This document shows positions 53,767 through 64,000 of a stretch of 64,000 bases of DNA, piece by piece; within the stretch, counting starts at the first letter, position 1, and each line of letters begins with the position of its first letter. Source of the stretch: Rugamonas violacea (GTDB lineage Bacteria; Pseudomonadota; Gammaproteobacteria; Burkholderiales; Burkholderiaceae_D); the NCBI RefSeq assembly GCF_016461825.1, contig NZ_JAEMNU010000071.1, positions 28,362 through 92,361 on the forward strand. The letters run 5' to 3'. The notes below the pieces were generated by a model. The model saw only the letters and a program-made list of their open reading frames with translations. It did not search any database and had not been told where the DNA came from. The translations under genes were made by a program, and so were the position numbers.

Positions 53767-56280
53767 TTAGATCGGCGCGCCAGGCGGAATCGCCGGCAGG
53801 CTGCGCAATTTGACGCTGCGCGGGTCGGACAGATACTGCGCGATCAAGGTGGCGGCCTGCTTGCGACTGTGCGCCACCACCTCCTTGCCCGGATTTTTGT
53901 TCAGCCACTGGCCGAACTCGCGGACCTGCGCGCGCAGCTCGGCGTCGACCTGGGGATGCAGCTTGCCGCCGTCGAGCAGATTCAGCGTGGCGTCCAGCAC
54001 CACCCAGTTGGCGGCCAGTTGCACCGCCTCGCCGCCGGCCACGCCGGCAGCCACCGGTTCGCGCTGCCACGTCCGTTGCAGCAGCGTGGCCAGCGTCTCC
54101 CGCACGCCCAACTGCCGCGCGTCGCGCGCGTGCTGCCAGGCCAGGCGGTTGACGCGGCCGGCGTCGAGCAGGAAGCCGGCGCTCTGCGCGGCGGCCGCCT
54201 CGACGGCGGAGAAGGCGTCGAACACGCTGTTCATGCGCGTGCCGAAGTATTCACGGCCCCGTTCATAACCCTGCGCCGGCGGCGTCAAAACGTCGAGCAC
54301 CTTGGCCGGCAAGGCCAGGTATTCGGCGCGCAGGCTGTCGCTCAAACGCGCCAGGGCCTGGCGCTGCACGGCGGCCGGCGTGGTGCGCACGCCGCTGCGG
54401 GCGATGCCGTTTTTGATGTCGCCGCTGCTGGCGTAGTCGAATTCGCCGCCGCCGATCAGGCGGGCCAGCGCCTCGCCCTGGTAGCGCTGCAGCAGGTAGA
54501 TCGGCACCAGGCGCGCCTCCAGCTCGCCGCCCTGGCGCGCGTCCGGCAGCACGTCCATCGAGAACGTTTGCAGCGCGCGCTGGCGCACCGCCGTCAACTG
54601 GTCCCAGGTCTGGATCGAGTCGGGGCCGAAGTCCCACAGCAGGCCGTCCGGATGGCTGGCGCCGGCCGCGCGGGCGTCGTTGTCGCTGACGTAGCTGAGC
54701 TTGGCGGCGCTGGCGCCGGCGCGCAGTTTCTCCAGCGCGGCCGTCTCGTCCTTGCCGCTGCCGAACTGGCCGTAGATGTAGTTGACGATGTAGTCGTCCC
54801 ACACGCCGACGCCGACGCCGTAGGCCTCGGCCAGGTCGACTTCGCCGGCGCCGTTCAGCTTGAGCACCGGGTGCGGATAGTCCATCACCGAACCGTTGCC
54901 GCCGCCGAAGCGGCTGGCGGCGAAGTTGTGGGCGAAGCCGAGGGTGTGGCCGACCTCGTGCGCCGCCAACTGGCGCAGGCGGGCCAGCGCCATCTGCTCG
55001 GCCAGCTGGGCCTTGGCGCCGTCGCCGCCTTTGCCGTAGGGCGCCAGCAGGCTCTCGGCGATCAGGATGTCCTGGCGCACGCGCTGCGAGCCCAAGGTGA
55101 CGGCGCCACGGATGATCTGGCCGGTGCGCGGATCGGCCAACGCGTTACCGTAGGACCAGCCACGGGTGGCGCGGTGCACCCAGTGGATCATGTTGTAGCG
55201 GATGTCCATCGCGTCGGCGCCCTCGGGCAGCAGCTCGACGCGGAAGGAGTCCTTGAAGCCGGCCTTGGCGAAGGCGCTGCTCCACCAGCGCGCGCCATCG
55301 AGCAGCGCCGAGCGCACCGGCTCGGGCGCGCCACGGTCGACGTAGTAGACGATGGGCTTTTTGACGGCGCTGACGGCGGCCGTCGGGTCGGTCTTCTCCA
55401 GCCGGTGGCGCACTTGCCAACGCACGTCGATGCTGCTGGCCAGCGGCGTGGCGAAGTCGAAGTAGCCGGTGTCGAAGCCGCCCGACGACGGGTGGTAGGC
55501 GCGCGGCTGGTAGCCGGCGTCCGGCAGGCGCACCAGGCTGATGTGCTGGCGCAGCGACAGGCTGGCCGGGTCGGCCGCCACCTGGCGCACGAACTCGGCC
55601 TGGCCCGGCCCCTGGAAGGTCAGGATGGCTTCCAGTTCGACGTTGTCGGGGAAGCTCTTGGCCTGCTCGGCCAGCACCGCGCTGCGCGCGGCGTCGACGC
55701 GATAGACGCCCTGCTTGCTCTCGTCCAGCTTGGCGGCGACGCCGTGCCAGTCGGCCAACAGGAAGCTGGAGAAGTCGACCAGGTGGGCGGCGCCCTGGCC
55801 GCCGGCCGCCGCGTCCTTGGCATCCTTGGCATCTTTGGCCGGCTCGCTGGCGAGGATCTCGCCCGACCACAGCACGGCGCCGGCGAACGATTCGTTGACG
55901 GCGGCGCGCTCGTCGCGGTCGGCCGAGCGGGCCACGTAACGGGTGTTGTCCTGCACCAGGAACAGGCGCTTGCCGTGTTTTTCAAAGCGCACCATGCGCA
56001 TCTCGCCCGGCTGGCCGCGATCGAGGCCGACGTCGTTCGAGCCTAGCGCGTAGGGCAAGGAGGACAGCAGCAGGAAGGGCTGCTCCAGCGCCGTCACCGA
56101 CAGCAGCACCCTGCCCTGCTCGACATCGCGCCACAGCTGGATGAAGCCGGGTTGCGCTTGCAGGCCGCGCGTCAGCTCGGCCAGCGGTTTGGCGGCGCCG
56201 GGCGCCTCGGCGAAGACGGCGGCCGGGCCGAGCAGTAGCATGGCGAGCAACAAGGGTTTGAGCGCGGGTGTCGAGGTCAT
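53767..56280 (-). CDS. Secreted zinc metalloprotease (DUF5117/DUF4953 family)
   Basis: An 837-residue protein with a signal peptide (KPLLLAMLLLGPAAVFAEA). The zinc motif is AAHEVGHTLGFAHNF (HExxHxxGxxH) at roughly residue 440; upstream regions IHWVHRATRGWSYGNALADP and MVRFEKHGKRLFLVQDN match the DUF5117-DUF4953 architecture, whose biological substrate is unknown. ATG 56280 is used since the signal peptide starts there; no ribosome site is visible before it (the upstream bases are C- and T-rich), so another start is possible. It lies downstream of a prolyl oligopeptidase gene, separated by a large hairpin. Confidence 0.85.
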   Translation of the reverse strand: MTSTPALKPLLLAMLLLGPAAVFAEAPGAAKPLAELTRGLQAQPGFIQLWRDVEQGRVLLSVTALEQPFLLLSSLPYALGSNDVGLDRGQPGEMRMVRFEKHGKRLFLVQDNTRYVARSADRDERAAVNESFAGAVLWSGEILASEPAKDAKDAKDAAAGGQGAAHLVDFSSFLLADWHGVAAKLDESKQGVYRVDAARSAVLAEQAKSFPDNVELEAILTFQGPGQAEFVRQVAADPASLSLRQHISLVRLPDAGYQPRAYHPSSGGFDTGYFDFATPLASSIDVRWQVRHRLEKTDPTAAVSAVKKPIVYYVDRGAPEPVRSALLDGARWWSSAFAKAGFKDSFRVELLPEGADAMDIRYNMIHWVHRATRGWSYGNALADPRTGQIIRGAVTLGSQRVRQDILIAESLLAPYGKGGDGAKAQLAEQMALARLRQLAAHEVGHTLGFAHNFAASRFGGGNGSVMDYPHPVLKLNGAGEVDLAEAYGVGVGVWDDYIVNYIYGQFGSGKDETAALEKLRAGASAAKLSYVSDNDARAAGASHPDGLLWDFGPDSIQTWDQLTAVRQRALQTFSMDVLPDARQGGELEARLVPIYLLQRYQGEALARLIGGGEFDYASSGDIKNGIARSGVRTTPAAVQRQALARLSDSLRAEYLALPAKVLDVLTPPAQGYERGREYFGTRMNSVFDAFSAVEAAAAQSAGFLLDAGRVNRLAWQHARDARQLGVRETLATLLQRTWQREPVAAGVAGGEAVQLAANWVVLDATLNLLDGGKLHPQVDAELRAQVREFGQWLNKNPGKEVVAHSRKQAATLIAQYLSDPRSVKLRSLPAIPPGAPI

Positions 56281-56362
56281 GGGGAATGAAGGAATGGGGG
56301 TATGAGGGACGGGGTGTTGCTTGAATCGGCGGAGCGCCGACACAACCCCGAGGCGTAGCCCC

Positions 56363-56395
56363 GGGGTGGGGGCCCCGCCGCGGGGGCCCCACCCC
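56363..56395. terminator. GC-rich hairpin between the two peptidase genes
   Basis: GGGGTGGGGGCCCC and GGGGCCCCACCCC face each other around GCCGC plus one G. It lies 66 bases past the prolyl oligopeptidase stop and may end that transcript; no T tract. Confidence 0.5.
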
Positions 56396-56460
56396 AGCAT
56401 TGCGCTTGGGGTGAAGTTGTTACGCCGGCGGCGCCTTGCGTGCACGGCGCCGCCAGTTGA

Positions 56461-58629
<2,169 letters not shown>

Positions 58630-58804
58630 GGTTCTTCCGTGTGTTGTGACGAACAAATCGGGATGGGGCGGGCCGCCGCGCGGCCGCGCCGAAACAGGGT
58701 GTGCGCGCGGCCTGGCCAAGCCGGACGTCGGCGCGCGCAACAAGGACGATCATAGCGTGAAATGTAACAAATTTGAAATGTTACCTGCACGCACTAGACA
58801 ACTT

Positions 58805-61210
58805 TTATTCGGCAAGCATGCCCGCCGGCTCGACCAGCGGCGCGCCCGGCGCGCGCCACTGCGCCAACCAGGCCAGCAATTGGTCGCCGGGCATCGGCCG
58901 GCTCATGAAATAGCCCTGGCCCTGGTCGCAGCCCATCGCCGCCAGCAGACGCCACACGGCCTCGCTCTCGATGCCCTCGGCAACCACGCGCAGGCCCATG
59001 TTGTGGCCCAGGTCGATGGTCGAGCGGACGATCTTGCTGTCGCCGCTGTCTTTCTCCATGTTGAGCACGAAGGACTTGTCGATCTTCAGCTCGTTGACCG
59101 GCAGCCGCTTCAAATACGCCAGCGAGGAGTAGCCGGTGCCGAAGTCGTCGATCGACAGGTCGACACCCATCGCGTGCAGGCGCTCCAGCGTCTGCTGGGC
59201 GCGCACCGGGTCGTCCATGATGGCGCTCTCGGTGATCTCCAGGCAGAAGTTTGCCGGCGCCAGCTGGTGGCGCGCCAGCAGCTCGGCGAACTTGACCGGC
59301 AGGTCCTGGTCGAGCAGGTCGCGGGTCGACAGGTTGACCGAAAACTTCAGCTCGACGCCGGCGGCGGCCAGCTGGCGGCACAGCGCCGCCGACTCGTCGA
59401 GCACCCAGCGGGTCAGCACGCGGATGAAGCCGGTCTGTTCGGCGAAGGGGATGAACTCGTCGGGGAAGACGTTGCCACGCTCGGGATGCTGCCAGCGCAC
59501 CAGCGCCTCGACGCCGACCACCTTGCCGCTGCCGAGCATCACCTTCGGTTGCACGTGCAGGCGGAATTCGCGCTGCTCGATGGCGCGGCGCAGCTCGCTG
59601 AGCAGCGACAGGCTCTGCTCGCTGGACTTGTCGAAGGCGCTGTCGTAGACCACGGCGCCGTCGTTGCGCTGCTTGGCGCTGTACATCGCCACCTCGGCCA
59701 TGCTGAGCAGGGCCTCGCCGTCGGCGCCGTGCAGCGGGTAGCCGGCGATGCCCAGGCCGGCGCCGATGTCGACCACCTGCTCCTCCAGCGAGAGCGGCAG
59801 TTCGAGCGCCGCCAGGATCTCGGCGGCGACGCGGCGCGCGTCGTCGAGCGTGAAGCCGGGCAGCAGCACGGCGAACTCGTCGCCGCCCAGCCGCGCCACC
59901 TGGGCCGAGGAGTGGCGCCGGTTGGCCAGCAGCAGTTGCAGCCGGCCGGCCACCTGGCGCAGCAGCGCGTCGCCGAAGCTGTGGCCCATGACGTCGTTGA
60001 CGTGCTTGAAGCGGTCCAGGTCCATCATCAGCACGAACACGGCGTGCTCGCGCCGCTTGGCCTCGCCGATCGAATCGTTCAGCAACAGCAGGAACTGGGC
60101 GCGGTTGGGCAGGTTGGTCAGCGTGTCCCAGTAGGCCAGGCGGCGGATCTCCTGCTCGCGCTTGGCGATACCGTCGCGCATGCTGTCGAAGGCCTGCGCC
60201 AGCGCGCCGATCTCGTCGTCGCGGCTGATGTCGATCTGGCCCTTGTAGTCGCCCTGTTCGAGGCGGCGGGCGGTCAGCGCCAACGCGCTGAGCGGCTGGG
60301 CGATGCGCTTGGCGGTCAGCACGCTGGCCAGCGCCGAGACGACGATGCCGATGAAGGCCAGGCCGATCAGCCAGCGCTCCAGCTGGGCGTATTCGGCGGT
60401 GGCCTCGTCGATCGAGCGGGCCAGCAGCACGCTGGCGCCCTGGCCGCCGTCCTCGCCGATGGGCAGCAGGCGGCCGCTGTAACGGCTGCCCTCGACGCTC
60501 AGATCGAAGGCGCCGGCCGGCACCTGGGCCATGGCGTCGAGCTGGCGCACCACGCCGTCGACCGAGGGGCCGACGAAGGTCGAGCCGACCGCCAACCAGC
60601 GGCCGCCGGCGTCGCGCGTCAGGATGGTGGCGTGCAGCGCGCTGATCTCGCGCATGTCGTTGGCCAACTGGCGGTCGATCGGGAAAGCCATGACGATCCA
60701 GCCGATGGTCACCGGCGCCTTGACCGGCATCACCACCAGTTGGTAGGGGCGGCGTTCGACGATGGCGACGGCGTTGGCGCCGTCGGCCTGCTCGGCCTTG
60801 TCGAGCAGGCCCTGCACCAAGGGTTCGAGGGCGGCCGACTGGGCGCCGTTGGTCGACACGCTGATGCGCCGCTCGGCGCTGATGAGCATGGTCAGCGAGG
60901 CCTTGATGCGGCGCCCGCTGTTGACCAGCGCCGACTCGATGGTGGCGCGGTCGCTCTCGTCGTTGTCGCCGATGGCGGCGACGAAGGCGGTGTCGCGCGC
61001 CAGCAGGCGGGCGCCGAAGCGCAGGCTCTGGGCGTTCTGTTCGAGCATGCGGCGGAACACCTTGCCGCCGTTGCCCAGCTCGCCGTTGATGGCCAGCCGG
61101 GCGTTGCTGTCGATGCCGCGCTGGATCACCAGCAGGCCGACCAGCTGGACGCTGACGATCAGCAGCAGGAACAAGGTGACGATGCGGCTTTCGAGACTGC
61201 GGAAACGCAT
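58805..61210 (-). CDS. Membrane sensor GGDEF-EAL cyclic di-GMP protein
   Basis: An 801-residue protein: helix 1 (about 8-30), a periplasmic double-Cache-like sensor (31-280), helix 2 (about 285-305), HAMP (306-360), GGDEF (370-530) and EAL (545-790). GGDEF is intact (ARLGGDEFAVLL) but without an RxxD inhibitory site. EAL is intact (GVEALVRW, FSVNLSTRDL, LEITESAIM, SIDDFGTGYSSLAYLKR, LKIDKSF, VVAEGIES). It could work in either direction. The cupredoxin-like gene lies 21 bases upstream in the same operon, suggesting an envelope metal or redox cue (inference). Confidence 0.92.
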   Translation of the reverse strand: MRFRSLESRIVTLFLLLIVSVQLVGLLVIQRGIDSNARLAINGELGNGGKVFRRMLEQNAQSLRFGARLLARDTAFVAAIGDNDESDRATIESALVNSGRRIKASLTMLISAERRISVSTNGAQSAALEPLVQGLLDKAEQADGANAVAIVERRPYQLVVMPVKAPVTIGWIVMAFPIDRQLANDMREISALHATILTRDAGGRWLAVGSTFVGPSVDGVVRQLDAMAQVPAGAFDLSVEGSRYSGRLLPIGEDGGQGASVLLARSIDEATAEYAQLERWLIGLAFIGIVVSALASVLTAKRIAQPLSALALTARRLEQGDYKGQIDISRDDEIGALAQAFDSMRDGIAKREQEIRRLAYWDTLTNLPNRAQFLLLLNDSIGEAKRREHAVFVLMMDLDRFKHVNDVMGHSFGDALLRQVAGRLQLLLANRRHSSAQVARLGGDEFAVLLPGFTLDDARRVAAEILAALELPLSLEEQVVDIGAGLGIAGYPLHGADGEALLSMAEVAMYSAKQRNDGAVVYDSAFDKSSEQSLSLLSELRRAIEQREFRLHVQPKVMLGSGKVVGVEALVRWQHPERGNVFPDEFIPFAEQTGFIRVLTRWVLDESAALCRQLAAAGVELKFSVNLSTRDLLDQDLPVKFAELLARHQLAPANFCLEITESAIMDDPVRAQQTLERLHAMGVDLSIDDFGTGYSSLAYLKRLPVNELKIDKSFVLNMEKDSGDSKIVRSTIDLGHNMGLRVVAEGIESEAVWRLLAAMGCDQGQGYFMSRPMPGDQLLAWLAQWRAPGAPLVEPAGMLAE

Positions 61211-61231
61211 GGTGGCGGGGTCCGGTGGCGG

Positions 61232-61879
61232 TTAGTACGGTTTGTCGGTGGGATTGTCGCCGTCGACGGCGGGCGGCTTCATCGCCAGCTTGAACAGCGC
61301 CGTGCCGGGCGCGTCGCCGGCCTTGACCTGCAGCGCTTGCTCGGGGGTCTGGCCGCCGACGGTGTTGAAGTGCCAGGCCTTGAGCACGTACTTGCCGGCG
61401 GGCAGCTCGATGCGGGCGGCGCCGGCGCCGTCGGTCTTGGCGAAGTAAGGCGTATCGACCACTTTCACGTAGGCCAGCATCTTGTCGTGGATGTTACAGC
61501 CGAGCACCACCGTGCCGGCCTTGTCGAACAGCTGGGGCGCGGCCGCCTCGCCGGAATACAACTTCTGGTCGAACTTGTGGGCCGGCGAGAAGGAGTAGAT
61601 GTGGTGGCGCACGCGGTCGTTATTAGGGAAGGAAATCTTGCTGCCGGTCTGCACCACGCTCACCAGCGGCGTGAACTTCAGCCCCTTCTGGGCGATCTCG
61701 CCCGGGTGCTGCACCTTGGGCAGGGGCTGTCCCTCCGGCTCGGCGTAGACCACCGCGTCGGGCAGGGGCTTGCCGTTGGCGTCCTGCACCAGCACCGCCA
61801 AGCCGCTGGCGCCGGCGCCGGCCGCGGCGAAAAATAGCCAGGCCGGAACGGCGCGGCGGGCGAAAGCGGAAAGCGGCAT
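61232..61879 (-). CDS. Periplasmic cupredoxin-like protein (methylamine-utilisation MauL-like)
   Basis: A 215-residue exported protein: signal peptide (AVPAWLFFAAAGAGASG), an N-terminal strand-rich domain (LAVLVQDANGKPLPDAVVYA), a cupredoxin core with copper-ligand candidates His92/93 (RHHIYSFSP), Cys128, His131 and Met134 (LGCNIHDKML), and a carboxypeptidase-regulatory-like C-terminal part (ARIELPAGKYVLKAWHFN). The start ATG 61879 has only a weak ribosome site. It precedes the membrane GGDEF-EAL gene by 21 bases and diverges from the EAL-CBS-GGDEF gene. Confidence 0.82.
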   Translation of the reverse strand: MPLSAFARRAVPAWLFFAAAGAGASGLAVLVQDANGKPLPDAVVYAEPEGQPLPKVQHPGEIAQKGLKFTPLVSVVQTGSKISFPNNDRVRHHIYSFSPAHKFDQKLYSGEAAAPQLFDKAGTVVLGCNIHDKMLAYVKVVDTPYFAKTDGAGAARIELPAGKYVLKAWHFNTVGGQTPEQALQVKAGDAPGTALFKLAMKPPAVDGDNPTDKPY

Positions 61880-62057
61880 GGGATGGCCCGGCAAGAATGG
61901 CGACCGCTTATTGTAGCGCCTGGGCAAAACTTCACGAAAGTTGTTTTCGCGCCCGAGACTTGATTTACAGTCAATAAAGTTTCTGCTTGTCATTATCCGG
62001 TAACAAAAAACATATAGGATTGTCAGGTTATACACAGCGCACCACATCGAGGCCACC

Positions 62058-63968
62058 GTGAACTCAGTCCATACCGCGCCGGCGGACAGCCGGCAACCGC
62101 CCCTGCCCGCCAAGGTGAGGTATCTGAAACCGCCGCCGGCGGAGGCCGAGCCGGCCCCGCATGCGGCGGCGGCCAACCAAGATGACGGGGCGGACGCCGG
62201 CCTGGGCCGCCACCTGCTCGACATCATCGCCCGGCGCCAGCTCAACGCGCTGTTCCAGCCCATCGTGCAAATGCACAGCGGCGAGATCATCGGCTACGAG
62301 GGATTGATACGCGGGCCGTCCGACAGCCCGCTGCACGCGCCGATGAACCTGTTCAAGGTGGCGCGCGCGCAGAATCTGACGGCCGAGGTCGAGCACCTGT
62401 GCCGCCATGTGGTGCTGCAGCGCTTCGCCGAGCTGAACCTGGCCGGCAAGCTGTTCCTCAACGTCAGCCCGGAATGCCTGCTGCTGCGCGACGCCCGCCA
62501 CGGCCAGACGCTGGAGACCATCCAGCAGCTGGGCATCAATCCGGAGCGGGTGATCATCGAGCTGACCGAGAACCAGCCGACCTACGACTACGAGCTGATG
62601 CGCGAAGCGGTGCTGCACTACCGCAAGATGGGTTTCCAGATCGCCATCGACGACCTGGGCGAGGGCTTTTCCAGCCTGCGCCTGTGGTCCGAGCTGCGCC
62701 CCGAGTATGTGAAAATCGACATGCACTTCATCCAGGGCATCAACAACGACCCGGTCAAGCTGCAGTTCGTCCGCTCGATCCAGGAGATCGCCGACAAGTC
62801 CGACACCCTGGTCATCGCCGAGGGCATCGAGACGCAGGCCGAGCTGCTGGTGTTGCGCGACCTGGGCGTGGCCTACGCCCAGGGCTACCATCTGGGCCGG
62901 CCGAATGCGCTGCCGGCCAAGGCCGCCCCGGCCGAGGTGGTCAAGGCACTGGCACGCAACGGCGTGGCGGTGTACCCCCAGCGCAGCGTGGAGAAGAACG
63001 CGGTGACCATCCTGAAACTGTTGCACCGGGTCTCGGCCGTGCCGCCGAGCATGAACAACAACCAGGTCTACGAGATCTTCCTCAAGGAACCGAAGCTGTT
63101 GATCATTCCCGTCGTCGACAACGGCGAACCGCTGGGCCTGATCAGCCGCTTCGAGATGATCGACCACTTCGCCCGCCCCTACCAGCGCGAGCTGTACGGC
63201 AAGAAGTCGTGCAAGCTGTTCATGGACAGCAAGCCGCTGATCGCCGACAAGGACACCAGCCTGCAGGAGTTGAGCTTCATCATGGTCCAGGCCGACGCCC
63301 ACCACCTGTTCAACGGTTTCATCATCACCGACCACGGCCGCTACATCGGCATGGGCACGGGCCACGACCTGATGCGCGAGATCACCCAGATGCAGATCAA
63401 CGCGGCGCGCTACGCCAACCCGCTGACCCAGCTGCCGGGCAACGTGCCGATCAACGAGCACATCGACCGCCTGTTGCAGAGCGGCACGCGGTTCTGGGTC
63501 TGCTATTGCGACCTCGACCATTTCAAGCCGTTCAACGACGTCTACGGCTATCGCCGCGGCGACGACGTCATCCAACTGACCGGCAAGGTGCTCAGCGAGC
63601 GCTGCGACGCGAACCGCGACTTCGTCGGCCACATCGGCGGCGACGATTTCATGATCCTGTTCCAAAGCGAGGATTGGGAGGAGCGCTGCCAGGCCATCTT
63701 GCAGGAGTTCGCCGCGGCGGTGCAGGACTACTACAGCATCGAGGACCGCGAACGGGGCGGCTACATCAGCGAGGACCGGCAGGGAAAGAAAGTGTTTTAC
63801 TCGCTGATGAGTTTGTCGCTGGGCGCGATCAAGGTCGAGCCGCGGCAGTACTACTCACACCACCAGATCGCCACCGCCGCCACCGAGGCCAAGAAACAGG
63901 CCAAGAAGATCCACGGCAACAGCTTGTTCCTCGACCGCCGCCAGCAGAACGGCCCGCAGGCAAAGTAA
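62058..63968 (+). CDS. EAL-CBS-GGDEF cyclic di-GMP protein
   Basis: A 636-residue cytoplasmic protein with reversed order: EAL (about 50-300), a CBS pair (about 315-450) and GGDEF (about 460-625). The EAL signature is EGL (GYEGLIRG), with the other ligands present: LFLNVSPECL, IELTENQ, AIDDLGEGFSSL, YVKIDMHF, VIAEGIET. The GGDEF signature is GGDDF (HIGGDDFMIL). CBS domains often bind adenine nucleotides, so activity may follow energy state; this is inference. The first 50 residues are Pro/Ala-rich and disordered. It begins at ATG 62058 without a strong ribosome site. Confidence 0.9.
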   Translation: MNSVHTAPADSRQPPLPAKVRYLKPPPAEAEPAPHAAAANQDDGADAGLGRHLLDIIARRQLNALFQPIVQMHSGEIIGYEGLIRGPSDSPLHAPMNLFKVARAQNLTAEVEHLCRHVVLQRFAELNLAGKLFLNVSPECLLLRDARHGQTLETIQQLGINPERVIIELTENQPTYDYELMREAVLHYRKMGFQIAIDDLGEGFSSLRLWSELRPEYVKIDMHFIQGINNDPVKLQFVRSIQEIADKSDTLVIAEGIETQAELLVLRDLGVAYAQGYHLGRPNALPAKAAPAEVVKALARNGVAVYPQRSVEKNAVTILKLLHRVSAVPPSMNNNQVYEIFLKEPKLLIIPVVDNGEPLGLISRFEMIDHFARPYQRELYGKKSCKLFMDSKPLIADKDTSLQELSFIMVQADAHHLFNGFIITDHGRYIGMGTGHDLMREITQMQINAARYANPLTQLPGNVPINEHIDRLLQSGTRFWVCYCDLDHFKPFNDVYGYRRGDDVIQLTGKVLSERCDANRDFVGHIGGDDFMILFQSEDWEERCQAILQEFAAAVQDYYSIEDRERGGYISEDRQGKKVFYSLMSLSLGAIKVEPRQYYSHHQIATAATEAKKQAKKIHGNSLFLDRRQQNGPQAK

Positions 63969-64000
63969 AGGGCGCAAAAAAACCCGTCGTTGCGCATCGG

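Noticed and set aside
53686..56046. A 786-codon open frame on the plus strand
   Set aside because: Antisense to the metalloprotease gene, which has a zinc motif and signal peptide.

Overview
The window is high-GC chromosomal DNA from a betaproteobacterium, most likely an Oxalobacteraceae member (Massilia / Duganella / Janthinobacterium type). This is inferred from the gene families, the run gloB-methyltransferase-rnhA-dnaQ-tRNA-Val, the thrC-moeA-moaD run, the large number of GGDEF/EAL proteins and many short GGGGTC-type intergenic palindromes. No database search was possible; all family names rest on recognised motifs.

Layout. 1-3040 is a scarred accessory patch: an in-frame patchwork of a small unknown protein, an IS66 transposase piece and a decapitated LtrA gene; a HigBA-like toxin-antitoxin pair; and a truncated Tn5/IS50-type (IS4 family) insertion sequence beside tRNA-Val(CAC). 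3093-9430 is housekeeping (dnaQ, rnhA, a methyltransferase, gloB, malate synthase with a divergent LysR regulator, a cold-shock protein). 9726-17151 holds an Hpt protein, upp, a TetR regulator and a fatty acyl-CoA degradation locus (two acyl-CoA dehydrogenases, a thiolase and a strange FadJ-like protein that has lost its catalytic parts). 17403-25583 carries c-di-GMP signalling (PAS-GGDEF-EAL coupled to HDOD-GAF; REC-DUF3369-GGDEF-EAL) around an MFS transporter and aroC. 25986-31596 is a nitrate / nitric oxide and molybdenum-cofactor block (nnrS, an HMA-like protein, narXL, moaA).

31737-35358 is a second scarred patch: a TonB-dependent receptor without its 5' part, a two-helix membrane protein, a ribbon-helix-helix protein, a dead IS5 transposase and a large inverted repeat. 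35372-44617 returns to metabolism: a flavoprotein, moaD-moeA-thrC, and a threonine/serine breakdown operon (kbl-tdh-sdaA) facing an XRE-cupin regulator. A class A beta-lactamase lipoprotein and a headless zeta-toxin remnant follow.

46527-53402 is the most intriguing unit: one tightly packed six-gene operon (PseG-like nucleotide-sugar enzyme, PhyH-type dioxygenase, DegT aminotransferase, GH3 hexosaminidase, MFS exporter, inositol-monophosphatase-like phosphatase), with a recognisable promoter and a dyad in its leader. Its content looks like synthesis and export of a modified amino sugar; the product is unknown. The window ends with two secreted peptidases, a cupredoxin-like protein co-transcribed with a membrane GGDEF-EAL protein, and an EAL-CBS-GGDEF protein.
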